DNA from: ZAX-1 sp046533095
Lineage (GTDB): Bacteria; Bacillota; Clostridia; Lachnospirales; Lachnospiraceae
Direction: 5' to 3'
NCBI GenBank assembly: GCA_046533095.1
Contig: JAJQRA010000004.1
Location: forward strand, 90,775-154,774
DNA length: 64,000 nt
The notes below the pieces were generated by a model. The model did not search any database and was not told the origin of the DNA. It saw nothing but the letters and a program-made list of their open reading frames with translations. Positions 8,115-16,311 of this stretch are shown in pieces; the stretch's first letter is position 1, and the number at the start of each line of letters is the position of its first letter. The translations under genes and the position numbers were made by a program.

Positions 8115-9281
8115 CTAGTACTGTGGTAAACTTGTATCTACATCTCTTGCCCATGCGTTGACGCCATCTTGTAGATTAAACAACTTTCCTTTGTATCCCG
8201 CCTCCTGCAATGCTCGTATCGCAAAGATACTCCTTTGTCCGATTTTACATAAAAATACGGAATCGATACTTGGGTCGAACTCGTCTATCCGCCTTGTCAT
8301 TTGACCAAGCGGGATCGCTTTTGCTCCGGGAAATTTTACGATTGCCCGCTCGTGAGGTTCGCGTATATCAATGAGCTGTAATGGATCGCCTCTGTCTATC
8401 CGCTCTTTTAATTCGAGGGCGGTTAACGTATCTACCGGCTGTTCGTCCTGCGATTTCTTCAGTCCACAAAACTGCTCGTAGTCGATAAGTTTGTGAATAG
8501 TTGGGTTCTTCCCACAAATTGGGCATGCCGGATCCTTTTCTAATTTTAGTTCACGAAATTTCATGCGCCATGCGTCAAACAGCAAGAGTCGTCCGGTAAG
8601 GCCGTTTCCCCCACCCGTTATAAGCTTTATCACCTCTAAGGCCTGTATCGTCCCTACAATACCAGGCAATACACCGACTACGCCGCCTTCTGCGCAGGAT
8701 GGAACAAGTCCGGGTGGTGGCGGGGCAGGATAAAGGCATCGGTAGCAGGGTCCCTTTTTTGCATAAAAGACACTTGCCTGCCCTTCAAATTGAAAAATAG
8801 AACCATATACATTTGGTTTGCCAAGCAGTACACATGCATCATTTACCAGATAACGCGTTTGGTAATTGTCTGTTCCATCTGCTACTACATCATAGTCTTT
8901 TATGATATCAAGTGCATTTTCACTCGTCAGCATGGTGTTATAGGTAATGACCTCGACTTCGGGGTTTAGCCCCTTGATTCGGTCTTTCGCAGATGCAACT
9001 TTCGGGCGGTCAATGTCCTTGGTGCTATGGATGATTTGACGCTGCAAATTGGAGGCTTCTACAAAGTCAAAATCTACAATGCCAAGCGTTCCTACCCCTG
9101 CCGCTGCTAAATAAAGTGCAAGCGGAGCGCCTAGGCCGCCGGTTCCAACAATCAATACTTTCGAAGCTTTTAGGCGCTTTTGCCCTTCGATGCCGATTTC
9201 AGGGAGGAGCAGGTGACGGCTATACCGCGCTATTTCACTGTTTGAAAGATCGCTTAAGCGTTCCTCTTCGATCATGCTCAT
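8115..9281 (-). CDS. MoeB/ThiF-type adenylyltransferase fused to rhodanese
   Basis: 388 residues. The N-terminal E1-like domain (about 1-265) adenylates the C-terminal glycine of a ubiquitin-like sulfur carrier and the C-terminal rhodanese domain (about 285-388) supplies persulfide sulfur. Seen: Rossmann motif VLIVGTGGLGAPLA, acidic DFDFVEASNLQRQ, zinc cysteines CYRC and CPIC, the crossover cysteine in PSCAEGGVVGVLPG, and the rhodanese active-site loop CKIGQRS. Its ATG overlaps the stop of the sulfur-carrier gene (ATGA), so the two are translated together. It probably converts the upstream MoaD-like protein to its thiocarboxylate in this operon rather than serving molybdopterin synthesis, since no moa genes are nearby. 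Confidence 0.93.
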   Translation of the reverse strand: MSMIEEERLSDLSNSEIARYSRHLLLPEIGIEGQKRLKASKVLIVGTGGLGAPLALYLAAAGVGTLGIVDFDFVEASNLQRQIIHSTKDIDRPKVASAKDRIKGLNPEVEVITYNTMLTSENALDIIKDYDVVADGTDNYQTRYLVNDACVLLGKPNVYGSIFQFEGQASVFYAKKGPCYRCLYPAPPPPGLVPSCAEGGVVGVLPGIVGTIQALEVIKLITGGGNGLTGRLLLFDAWRMKFRELKLEKDPACPICGKNPTIHKLIDYEQFCGLKKSQDEQPVDTLTALELKERIDRGDPLQLIDIREPHERAIVKFPGAKAIPLGQMTRRIDEFDPSIDSVFLCKIGQRSIFAIRALQEAGYKGKLFNLQDGVNAWARDVDTSLPQY

Positions 9282-9574
9282 AATGCGAATGCCCCTCCAA
9301 AGCCTCCGGCAATGGCCGGAACTAGCATCACTGTATCGCCATCGGCTACAGGTGTCTCTATGCCATTTAAATTTTTAATGTTGGTTTCGCCCAGATATAC
9401 GTTAATAAACGAGCGAAGTGTAGCATTTTCGTCATACAAATGCTGGTGTATGTCCGGATACTCCTTCGAAAAAGACTCGATTACCTCGCCAATTGTGGTT
9501 CCCTGTGCCTCTACTTCGGACTTGCCATCTGTAAAAGCCCGCAAGGCGGTTGGGATGATTAGGGTGATTGCCAT
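9278..9574 (-). CDS. MoaD/ThiS-family sulfur carrier with C-terminal tail (CysO-like)
   Basis: 98 residues with the ubiquitin-like fold of MoaD/CysO (LIIPTALRAFTDG at the N-terminus, DGDTVMLVPAIAGG near the C-terminus). In mature carriers the chain must end in Gly-Gly. Here the Gly-Gly is followed by FGGAFAL, so a seven-residue tail must be removed before adenylation. The operon encodes a JAMM metalloprotease two genes upstream in transcription order, which fits this job as QbsD does for QbsE and Mec+ for CysO adducts. A strong AAGGAGG precedes the ATG. Stop and next start overlap. Confidence 0.9.
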   Translation of the reverse strand: MAITLIIPTALRAFTDGKSEVEAQGTTIGEVIESFSKEYPDIHQHLYDENATLRSFINVYLGETNIKNLNGIETPVADGDTVMLVPAIAGGFGGAFAL

Positions 9575-9639
9575 AAAATACTTCCTCCTTTTTTCTCAAG
9601 TACAATTCAGTGCTACATAACATAAATATTCATTTATTT

Positions 9640-9775
9640 GATCGCTAAGTTGAATCTTAAACGATAGCCATTTGGTGACTATTCCATAACTGCTATGGTT
9701 TCCTCTATTTGATCGCTATGTTAGATCTTAAATGATAGCCATTTGGTGACTATTCCATAACTGCTATGGTTTCCT
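9640..9775. repeat. 71-bp tandem duplication of the JAMM gene 3' end
   Basis: GATCGC at 9640 and 9711 and GCCATTTGGTGACTATTCC at 9667 and 9738 give a 71-bp period. The downstream copy still encodes ETIAVME followed by TAG. The rest of the gap to the sulfur-carrier gene shows nothing else. Confidence 0.95.
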
Positions 9776-10178
9776 CCAAAAATTTCAGACGATCTTTTGA
9801 AAGCTCCCAACTATGAAAAGCCAGTGCCTTTCCATTTGAAACTTCAAGGATTGGATAGGCGTAAAAAGGAAGGGCATATTCGCGGTCATATTCGGAAGGC
9901 TTAGCGGGATGATCGGGATGTGAATGGTAGAAACCCAGCACTTCCATGCCCTGTTTGCGCGCCTTTTGCTCTGCTTTCATAAAATCGTCCGGCTCAATGC
10001 GAAAACGATGATACTGCTCTTCTTGCTCCCGCGCATTTATAATCGGGATCAGCTCCTCTATCCTGCGAACGTTGTCTTTCTCTAATTCGCCAAGTAAAAT
10101 GCCACAGCATTCATTTGGATATGCTTTTTCACCCTCTGCGCGTATCGCAGATTCTGTATCTTTTGAAAGTTTAATCAT
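9750..10178 (-). CDS. JAMM/MPN+ metalloprotease (Mec+/QbsD-like)
   Basis: 142 residues. A zinc isopeptidase/peptidase of the Mec+ family. The JAMM signature is complete: an early Glu in the ECCGILLGE strand, then HSHPDHPAKPSEYD giving HxHP, Ser and Asp ligands. Expected roles are trimming of the MoaD-like carrier to expose Gly-Gly and/or release of cysteine from a carrier-cysteine adduct, as Mec+ does in Mycobacterium tuberculosis. The ATG at 10178 overlaps the cysteine synthase stop (ATGA), so translation is coupled. Its 3' end is duplicated downstream. Confidence 0.92.
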   Translation of the reverse strand: MIKLSKDTESAIRAEGEKAYPNECCGILLGELEKDNVRRIEELIPIINAREQEEQYHRFRIEPDDFMKAEQKARKQGMEVLGFYHSHPDHPAKPSEYDREYALPFYAYPILEVSNGKALAFHSWELSKDRLKFLEETIAVME

Positions 10179-11083
10179 ATCCCAGCACCCCCATCCCAAA
10201 ATTCATCAGACATATACCGTGACCCTCCATCACACAAGATCGTAACAACTACGGAGCCTTTTGGGAGTGTCTTTGCAAGCGTCAGTGCCGCAAGTACATT
10301 TGCACCGGAACTTACACCCACAAACAGGCCTTCTTCGCGCGCTAATCTGCGTGCCATTTCATATGCCCCACTCGTGCTTACGGTTACAATGTTATCTGCA
10401 ATATCCGGGTTATAAATACCGGGCTGTATGGTAGAAGCCATATGTTTTGTGCCCTCAATTCCGTGAAGGGGCGAATCCGGCTGTACAATAATGGCTTGTA
10501 TCTCGCTGTTATAGTCCTTTAAGCGCCGCGATGTACCCATAAATGTTCCAGAGGTACCGGTACTGGCAATAAAGTGCGTAACTGTATGGTTTGTCTGCTC
10601 CCAAATTTCAACACCGGTCGTATCATAGTGTGCCTTTGGATTGGCTGGATTGCTATACTGATTGGGATAAAAATACTTCTCCGGATGCGCGTTTGCCTCT
10701 TTTTGTGCTGCAAGGAATGCACCATCGGAGCCTTCTAGCGGACTCGTTTCCACAATCTGCGCACCGAACGAACGCATCATCCTTTTTCGCTCAATGCTCG
10801 TGTTTTGCGGAATATATAGGATAACGGAATAATCAAGCACTGCGCCAAGCATAGCGTACGCAATTCCCGTATTGCCACTTGTTGCATCCAGCACTGTTTT
10901 ATCTTTCGTCAAAAGGCCTTTGTCTATTCCATCTACCAGCATAGCCCTTGCCGCCCTGTCCTTTACAGAACCGCTTAAATTATAAAACTCCGCTTTTGCC
11001 AAAAGCGTGACGCCAGAAACGCCGGAGGCGATCTTGTCCAGTCTGATAAGTGGCGTATTGCCAATCAAATCCAGTATACACAT
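10175..11083 (-). CDS. Cysteine synthase, CysM/CysK-type PLP enzyme
   Basis: 302 residues of the fold-type II PLP family that condenses activated serine with a sulfur donor. The PLP lysine lies in NLSGSVKDRAA, the phosphate or substrate loop in DATSGNTGIA, and the glycine-rich PLP loop in STGTSGTFMG. The start at 11083 (MCILDLIGNTPL) has AAGGAGG nine bases upstream. As first gene of an operon with a MoaD-like carrier, MoeB-rhodanese and JAMM protease, it is more likely a CysM-like enzyme using carrier thiocarboxylate than a plain sulfide-using CysK, but residues that would settle this are not diagnostic by eye. Confidence 0.9.
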   Translation of the reverse strand: MCILDLIGNTPLIRLDKIASGVSGVTLLAKAEFYNLSGSVKDRAARAMLVDGIDKGLLTKDKTVLDATSGNTGIAYAMLGAVLDYSVILYIPQNTSIERKRMMRSFGAQIVETSPLEGSDGAFLAAQKEANAHPEKYFYPNQYSNPANPKAHYDTTGVEIWEQTNHTVTHFIASTGTSGTFMGTSRRLKDYNSEIQAIIVQPDSPLHGIEGTKHMASTIQPGIYNPDIADNIVTVSTSGAYEMARRLAREEGLFVGVSSGANVLAALTLAKTLPKGSVVVTILCDGGSRYMSDEFWDGGAGI

Positions 11084-11134
11084 TTTATTTTGCCTCCTTG
11101 CCGATCTTTCGTAGTACATTCATTGTTTTCATAT

Positions 11135-11159
11135 TAAACATACCAAAAAGATATGTTTA
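11135..11159. promoter_or_regulatory. Palindrome in the leader of the cysteine/encapsulin operon
   Basis: TAAACATA (11135-11142) and TATGTTTA (11152-11159) form an 8-9-8 inverted repeat just downstream of the predicted transcription start, a typical repressor-site position. The regulator is unknown. Confidence 0.5.
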
Positions 11160-11180
11160 GTATGCTTTCTGCTTCCTGTT

Positions 11181-11210
11181 ATTATATTACACAATACCTA
11201 GCTATGTCAA
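11181..11210 (-). promoter_or_regulatory. Sigma-A promoter of the cysteine/encapsulin operon
   Basis: On the minus strand TTGACA (11210-11205) and TATAAT (11186-11181) with an 18-bp spacer. The -35 box overlaps the stop codon of the upstream cobA-hemD gene, so the sulfur operon has its own start. Confidence 0.7.
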
Positions 11211-12763
11211 TTAAATTTTTTTGTCTGCGCCAATTCTACAATACGTTCTACCAGGCTATCTACAGTTGCCTCTTTCGCAATCGCAGTTTTCATCCCAAGC
11301 GCCTCTGCCTCTGCTCTTGTATGCCTGCCGATGCAGACTGCTTTTAGCAGCGTGTAGTCTAAATCTTTCGTCGTTTCTGCAAATCCCCTTACGGTAGATG
11401 CGCTTGTAAAGACAACGATTGAAACTTTGCCGGATTTTATTTCTTCTTTCTGGTCAATCAACAGGCTTTGGGGTTCATATATCGTATCATAGATTGGCAA
11501 ATCGGTGATCGTTACGGATTTGCGTCTTTTTATTTCTTCGATGATTTGGGGATTTCCGGTTTTTGCTCTTGGAATCAATAGTTTATCCGCATCTTTACAG
11601 ATTGTACCAAGCATAATGCCTAGTTCCCGCCCATCATATTGTGCCGGCATCAGGTCTACATGCAACCCCCGTTTTTCGACCTCTTTTTTTGCTCCCGGAC
11701 CAATCACCGCTATCTTTGCATCACCGATGCAGCGAATATCCGCTCGTTGTTCCTTTAACGCGTCAAAAAAGATATTCACGCCGCTCGGAGATGTAAATAC
11801 GATATATTGGTAATCTGATAAATGCTGTATTTCTTCTTTCAACTGTTTATTTTGAAGAATTGGCTTTGTTTTAATGGTCGGCAGTTCCAGCACCTGTGCA
11901 CCTAATTCCCGCAGTTTTGTAGCGATTGGGAAAATCCGCTCTTTTGGGCTTGTCACAATAATTTTATTTCCAAACAGGGGCAGTTTCTCATACCAGCTAA
12001 ATTCATCTGCATAGGCACATGCGGTCCCTACGACAAGGATGGCCGGATTCTGCATGCCTTGCTTTTTTACTTCATCGGCCAAGGCGTCTATGGTAGAAAC
12101 TACTTTTTTCTGTCCGGCAGTTGTCCCTTGCTGTAATACAGCGGCAGGCATGTTCGGACTCATGCCCCCCTTCATCAGGCCTTGACAGATAGAAGCTAGT
12201 GCTGATATGCCCATTAAAAATACAAGTGTGCCCTTGGTGCGGACTAAAGCTTCAAAATCTATGAAACAATCTGCATGATCCATATTTTGTGTGCAGCCCT
12301 TTAAATCAGTATCCCTATTTCCTGCAATAATATGCAAGGAAGACATGCAATCCTTATGTATTACGGGAATTCCGTTATATGCCGGTACGGAAATTGCCGA
12401 CGTAACACCCGGGACAATTTCAAACGGAATATGATGTTTCACGAGGCATAAAAGCTCTTCATCACCTCTGTCAAACAGCAATGGATCCCCACCTTTTAGG
12501 TGTACCACCCGTTTCCCCTCCTGCACTTCTTTTAACAAGACTTGATTTATCTGCTCCTGCCGCTCTTGTGGCATGGTATGGCCGCCCATGTATTTCTCCA
12601 CCTCAATGCATTTTGCATTTTCCGGTATTAAAGACAAGATATCCTGCCCTACCAAATGATCGTATAGCACTACTTGTGCTTGTTCCAGCAATTCTTTCCC
12701 CCTTATAGTAAAAAGACCAATATTGGAAGGTCCCGCACCCACTAGCCAAACTTTTCCTGTCAT
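11207..12763 (-). CDS. cobA-hemD: Uroporphyrinogen-III C-methyltransferase / uroporphyrinogen-III synthase fusion
   Basis: 518 residues. The N-terminal ~250 form a SAM-dependent uroporphyrinogen-III methyltransferase making precorrin-2 (motifs VGAGPSNIGLFT, VVHLKGGDPLLFDRGDEE, VPGVTSAISVPAYNGIPV). The C-terminal half is the HemD synthase that closes hydroxymethylbilane to uroporphyrinogen III (YIVFTSPSGVNIFF, VVFTSASTVRGF). Such fusions are common in Clostridia. It is the last gene of the cobalamin block in transcription order; the next downstream gene is cysteine synthase under its own promoter. This is the only early-pathway gene here; other corrin-ring genes must lie elsewhere or be absent. 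Confidence 0.93.
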   Translation of the reverse strand: MTGKVWLVGAGPSNIGLFTIRGKELLEQAQVVLYDHLVGQDILSLIPENAKCIEVEKYMGGHTMPQERQEQINQVLLKEVQEGKRVVHLKGGDPLLFDRGDEELLCLVKHHIPFEIVPGVTSAISVPAYNGIPVIHKDCMSSLHIIAGNRDTDLKGCTQNMDHADCFIDFEALVRTKGTLVFLMGISALASICQGLMKGGMSPNMPAAVLQQGTTAGQKKVVSTIDALADEVKKQGMQNPAILVVGTACAYADEFSWYEKLPLFGNKIIVTSPKERIFPIATKLRELGAQVLELPTIKTKPILQNKQLKEEIQHLSDYQYIVFTSPSGVNIFFDALKEQRADIRCIGDAKIAVIGPGAKKEVEKRGLHVDLMPAQYDGRELGIMLGTICKDADKLLIPRAKTGNPQIIEEIKRRKSVTITDLPIYDTIYEPQSLLIDQKEEIKSGKVSIVVFTSASTVRGFAETTKDLDYTLLKAVCIGRHTRAEAEALGMKTAIAKEATVDSLVERIVELAQTKKFN

Positions 12764-12822
12764 TTTAATCCTCCCCTTCCCTTTTACCCTTCACTTTTAC
12801 TTTCGTTCCATTTTTTCTATTT

Positions 12823-13362
12823 CTAATTTTCAATCCCCTTTCTTGCCGGTATCCCTTGATCAAATGGATGTTTGACTTTAACGATTCTTGATACATAGTC
12901 TGCAAGTTCTACTAGTTCTTCTGCAGGATCCCTGCCTGTCATGACCACTTCCATTTCTTGTGGTTTGTTTTTTAAGAAAGATATCAAATCTTCTTGTTTA
13001 ATCATGTTTAAATTATAGGAAGCAATAATTTCATCTAGCACAATCAGTCTGCACTGCTCTTTGATCGCTGTTTCTATCACCTTTTTTAGATGATCCGTAT
13101 AATACTGTGTCGCCTCTTCCTTTTGTTGTGGAGTCATGGCAAAGGTAAATCCAAAGCTTTTTTCACAAGGAATCAGATGTATGTTCTCAATCTGTTTTAA
13201 AACATTCAATTCACTGGATAAATTATCCTTTAAAAACTGCGTATAGATGACTCGTTGCCCACTTCCCGCACAGCGGACAGACAATCCGACTCCTGCACTT
13301 GTTTTTCCTTTTCCATCCCCTTCATAAATGTGAATCAGTCCACCCGTATTTTTTTTATTCAT
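12823..13362 (-). CDS. cobO: Cob(I)yrinic acid a,c-diamide adenosyltransferase
   Basis: 179 residues of the CobA/CobO/BtuR family, which adds the 5'-deoxyadenosyl ligand to cob(I)alamin precursors using ATP. The P-loop is IYEGDGKGKTSAGVG, the second signature is CRLIVLDEIIASYNL, and the C-terminal VKHPFDQGIPARKGIE is typical. The start at 13362 follows GGAGG at 7 nt. The first codons together with the ribosome site are duplicated just upstream (67-bp period). Co-directional with the other cobalamin genes. Confidence 0.93.
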   Translation of the reverse strand: MNKKNTGGLIHIYEGDGKGKTSAGVGLSVRCAGSGQRVIYTQFLKDNLSSELNVLKQIENIHLIPCEKSFGFTFAMTPQQKEEATQYYTDHLKKVIETAIKEQCRLIVLDEIIASYNLNMIKQEDLISFLKNKPQEMEVVMTGRDPAEELVELADYVSRIVKVKHPFDQGIPARKGIEN

Positions 13363-13447
13363 CGTCTTTCCTCCCATATTTTCCCCATGCCTTAATGTGA
13401 ATCAGTCCACCCGTATTTTTTTCTATTCACCATCTTTCTTCCTATAT
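13328..13447. repeat. 67-bp tandem duplication of the cobO 5' end
   Basis: ATGTGAATCAGTCCACCCGTA at 13328 and 13395, with the similarity continuing about 50 bp. The upstream copy duplicates the ribosome site, start region and first ~11 codons of cobO in decayed form. Confidence 0.93.
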
Positions 13448-13476
13448 CTTCCTGTGGCTGTCAGGGTAACCTTATC

Positions 13477-14514
13477 TCATGTGCCTTTTATCACATGTAA
13501 TACGTTAAGCAGCGCCTCATTCTCTTTTCGCCCTTTTACTGCAATCCGATACCAGCCTCCGGGCAAGCCTTCGTAGTTGCTGCAGTCTCTGATTAAGAAT
13601 TCTCGTTCCAGGCAATCTGAATATAAAGTTCGCGGCCCTTGAAAAAAAATATAGTTTGCTTTTGAGCCAAGTATTGGATATCCTATTTTTGCTAATCCTT
13701 TTTGCAAAAATTCCTTTTCTGCCTTTAGCTCTTTTCTTGTATCTTTCAAAAACCCCTCTTCTTTTAGCGCTGCTATGCCTGCCATCTGAGCAGGGATGGA
13801 TACATTCCAAGGTTGTGTAACCTGACTCATTCTATGGGCAACCCCGGCATTGTTTGTTAAAACATAGCCAAGGCGCAGCCCTGCCATCGCATATATTTTT
13901 GTAAATGCCTTTAAAATGATTAAATGTTCAGAAGACTTTAGGTAATGTTTCATTGTATATTGTTCGGGGTTCTCTAAGAATGGATTGAAGCACTCGTCTA
14001 CCACGAGCAACGTGTTGCATCTTTCACATCGCCGTAGCACTTTTTCCAAAAATTCAGTTTCTGTCAAAACACCGGTTGGATTGTTTGGATTGCACAAAAA
14101 GATGATGTCTGTACTTTTTTGAATTTTTTCTAAAAAATCCTCCTGTAAAGCAAATCCTCGTTCCTCTTTCATACGATACTTTATCAATTCGCAGCCTACG
14201 CTTGATAATGCCTGCTGGTATTCGTAAAAGGTGGGTGCCATTAACAATGCCTGCACCGGTTTTATCGCAAGCGCAAGGGAAAATATTAGTTCTGACGCTC
14301 CATTTCCGCATATAACCTGTTGCGCGGGAATATGCTCTGACGCTCCGATGGAAAGCCGCAATTCTTCGCAATTGATGTCAGGATACTGATCAGATAAATC
14401 CACGCCTGCCTTGGCAGCCGCTTTAACTGAATCCGGCGTACCTTTAAAATTTATATTTGCTGAAAAGTCTGTTACATTTTTGTTTAAATAGATATCTCCG
14501 CCGTGGATATGCAT
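13477..14514 (-). CDS. cobD: L-threonine-O-3-phosphate decarboxylase (class I/II PLP aminotransferase fold)
   Basis: 345 residues, histidinol-phosphate aminotransferase-like. It makes (R)-1-aminopropan-2-ol O-2-phosphate, the linker of the nucleotide loop. The N-terminal HGGDIYLNKNVTDFSANIN is the hallmark of this branch. Also seen are NPNNPTGVL, VDECFNPF (PLP Asp) and the PLP lysine in LKAFTKIYAMAGLRLGY. Its neighbours cbiB, cobO, cobS, cobU and cobT fix the pathway. The symbol follows Salmonella usage. Confidence 0.88.
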   Translation of the reverse strand: MHIHGGDIYLNKNVTDFSANINFKGTPDSVKAAAKAGVDLSDQYPDINCEELRLSIGASEHIPAQQVICGNGASELIFSLALAIKPVQALLMAPTFYEYQQALSSVGCELIKYRMKEERGFALQEDFLEKIQKSTDIIFLCNPNNPTGVLTETEFLEKVLRRCERCNTLLVVDECFNPFLENPEQYTMKHYLKSSEHLIILKAFTKIYAMAGLRLGYVLTNNAGVAHRMSQVTQPWNVSIPAQMAGIAALKEEGFLKDTRKELKAEKEFLQKGLAKIGYPILGSKANYIFFQGPRTLYSDCLEREFLIRDCSNYEGLPGGWYRIAVKGRKENEALLNVLHVIKGT

Positions 14515-14854
14515 GGTTCTTTATTTCCTTTTCGCAACTATTTCATCGTATCTCCTTCCTCATCACATTGGTGCACACAAGATGCAAAAAATACATCTTG
14601 CCACTCCAATGCAACGGGAGTTTGCCGCGCAGAACACCTCACGTTACTGGAAATACGAAATAGCTACTCCCTTTCTTTCATTTGAGTTAGGGTTGTGAGC
14701 AGACGCTGCTACTGGCTTTCATCATAGCAGAAGCCCTCACATTTTGGCCTTAAGATACGTTTTTCTATTACTTTACCTCGTCAGGCTTGTCAAATCAGGT
14801 GTATGCTTTCGCTTTACCTCGTCAGGCTTGTCAAATCAGGTGTATGCTTTCGCT
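14515..14854. other. 340-bp gap between cobD and cbiB without a gene
   Basis: Holds the triple 41-bp repeat at its right side. In the left part a minus-strand frame reads sensible residues (RCSARQTPVALEWQDVFFAS) but is broken by stops, and AAGATGcaaaaaataCATCTT forms a hairpin. No cobalamin riboswitch motif was recognised. Confidence 0.4.
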
Positions 14855-14890
14855 TTACCTCGTCAGACTGGGCAAATTAGGTATATGCAT
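14771..14890. repeat. 41-bp tandem repeat, three copies, echoing the cbiB 3' end
   Basis: CTTTACCTCGTCAG begins at 14771, 14812 and 14853. The last copy is the true end of cbiB (residues HIPNLPSLTR plus TAA); the other two lie downstream of it and each still carries a stop. Confidence 0.97.
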
Positions 14891-15856
14891 CAGTTTTATC
14901 ACAAAAAGTTTTATGGCAAACAATATAAAAAATGCCAGTATGGCCGTCCCATATAATAGGTGATTTGCATTTACGATATCATCTTTTGAGACTTCTCGGA
15001 CGAAATCGCCAATCGTAGGCTTGGTATGTTTCTGCCCGAAATACCAAGCATCGCCTGCAAGCTTTATACCGAAAGCCCCTGCCATGACTGCCTCTGTATG
15101 GGCAGCATTCGGGCTTGCATGATTTGTTTTATCCCTACGATAAATACGCATGGCATTTTTTGCATCAAACCCCTGCAGGGCAGATGCCAAAATCATGATC
15201 CTCGCAGCAAATCTAGCCGGAATCCAATTGACCACATCATCCGTTTTTGCCGCTGCCGTACCGAAATACCTGTATGTATCATTCTTATAGCCAACCATCG
15301 AATCCATTGTATTGATGGCTTTGTAGAAAAATCCAAGGGTCGGACCTCCAAGCATAAGGAACATTAAAGGGGCTATGCTGCCGTCAGAAGTGTTTTCTGC
15401 AATTGTTTCTACTGTGGCTTTTATAATACCCGCTTCATTAAGGCGTTCTGTATCTCTCCCTACAATCATGGATAGTTTCCTTCTTGCCATCATAGGTCCT
15501 TCTTCTAATGCATGATATACTTCCATACTTTCTACCTTCAAAGATTTCGTTGCCATTATAGCATAGCACATAATCGCCTCAAGTACAAAGCCTACACGAT
15601 CATTTATATTATAAAATATGAAAAGCAGCACCAAAGGAATCGCTGTCGATAGTCCACAAACCACAAGTACAAGCACGATTCCTCCCAGAAACTCTCCACT
15701 TGGGGATTTTGGGATCTTTCTTCTCAGCCATTTTTCCAACTTATCGATAAGCCACCCCATCCCCTTGACCGGATGCCACCACCCCTTTGGATCTCCAAGG
15801 ATAAGATCCAATAGAAATCCGATCATACATGCACAAAGAGAATAGACTATATACAT
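14855..15856 (-). CDS. cbiB: Adenosylcobinamide-phosphate synthase
   Basis: 333-residue integral membrane protein that attaches aminopropanol phosphate to adenosylcobyrate. Family signatures: FLLDLILGDPKGWWHPVKGMG, AENTSDGSIAPLMF, GGPTLGFFYKAINTMDSMVGY, RYFGTAAAKTDDVVNWIPAR, SPNAAHTEAVMAGAF. Several membrane helices are evident. Its ATG overlaps the stop of the CobU-like gene by 10 nt, so it is coupled to it. Three nested copies of its 3' end follow. Confidence 0.94.
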   Translation of the reverse strand: MYIVYSLCACMIGFLLDLILGDPKGWWHPVKGMGWLIDKLEKWLRRKIPKSPSGEFLGGIVLVLVVCGLSTAIPLVLLFIFYNINDRVGFVLEAIMCYAIMATKSLKVESMEVYHALEEGPMMARRKLSMIVGRDTERLNEAGIIKATVETIAENTSDGSIAPLMFLMLGGPTLGFFYKAINTMDSMVGYKNDTYRYFGTAAAKTDDVVNWIPARFAARIMILASALQGFDAKNAMRIYRRDKTNHASPNAAHTEAVMAGAFGIKLAGDAWYFGQKHTKPTIGDFVREVSKDDIVNANHLLYGTAILAFFILFAIKLFVIKLMHIPNLPSLTR

Positions 15857-16311
15857 TGTTTTTCCTTTCGTTTTGTTTCCTCACTGATTTTCATTCCAAT
15901 CCCACAAATAACGCGGTATACCGCTTCCGATTCCACTGCCAGCCTGCAGCAAAGGCGACCTGTCATTTCCCTGTATTTCCGATCAAATGCATCGATCGGA
16001 ACGATTCCACACCCAAGTTCCGTCACCGTCATGATAACCTGCGGATTGTGTTTTAGTAAAGATTCAATGAGCGGCCAAGGTTCTTTTTCTTGTTTCAGCA
16101 AATGCCGTATGTATAAATGAAATCGGGATATAATATCCGCCTCCATCAGTTGTGATAAATCGGCTTCTGCGCCATCTACAATTTTTGGTATTTTACTGCT
16201 TAAAGCTCTTTTATCATCTAAATCTTTCACGGCTTTCTGTTCCATCGCTGCATAAATTTTTTGTGCAAAGTCGAGTTTCCCTTGGTATGCCCCTCCGGTC
16301 ACTAATATCAT
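15847..16311 (-). CDS. CobU-like P-loop protein (second copy, divergent)
   Basis: 154 residues beginning ILVTGGAYQGKLDFAQ, a P-loop in the same place as in CobU (adenosylcobinamide kinase/guanylyltransferase), and containing QVIMTVTELGCGIVPIDAFDRKYREMTGRLC, which matches the CobU C-terminal half (the E-x-G-x-G-x-V-P motif). The middle part with the catalytic His region is not evident. A full CobU lies at 17454-18002, so this may be a non-GTP-transferring helper or a specialised kinase. The start at 16311 is chosen because GAGG lies about nine bases upstream; earlier in-frame Met codons are poorly placed. Confidence 0.7.
   Translation of the reverse strand: MILVTGGAYQGKLDFAQKIYAAMEQKAVKDLDDKRALSSKIPKIVDGAEADLSQLMEADIISRFHLYIRHLLKQEKEPWPLIESLLKHNPQVIMTVTELGCGIVPIDAFDRKYREMTGRLCCRLAVESEAVYRVICGIGMKISEETKRKEKQCI

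Noticed and set aside
14515..14854. Cobalamin riboswitch in the cobD-cbiB gap
   Set aside because: No recognisable B12 box or GCTGCCCCCGC-like core on the minus strand; position within the operon also unusual.
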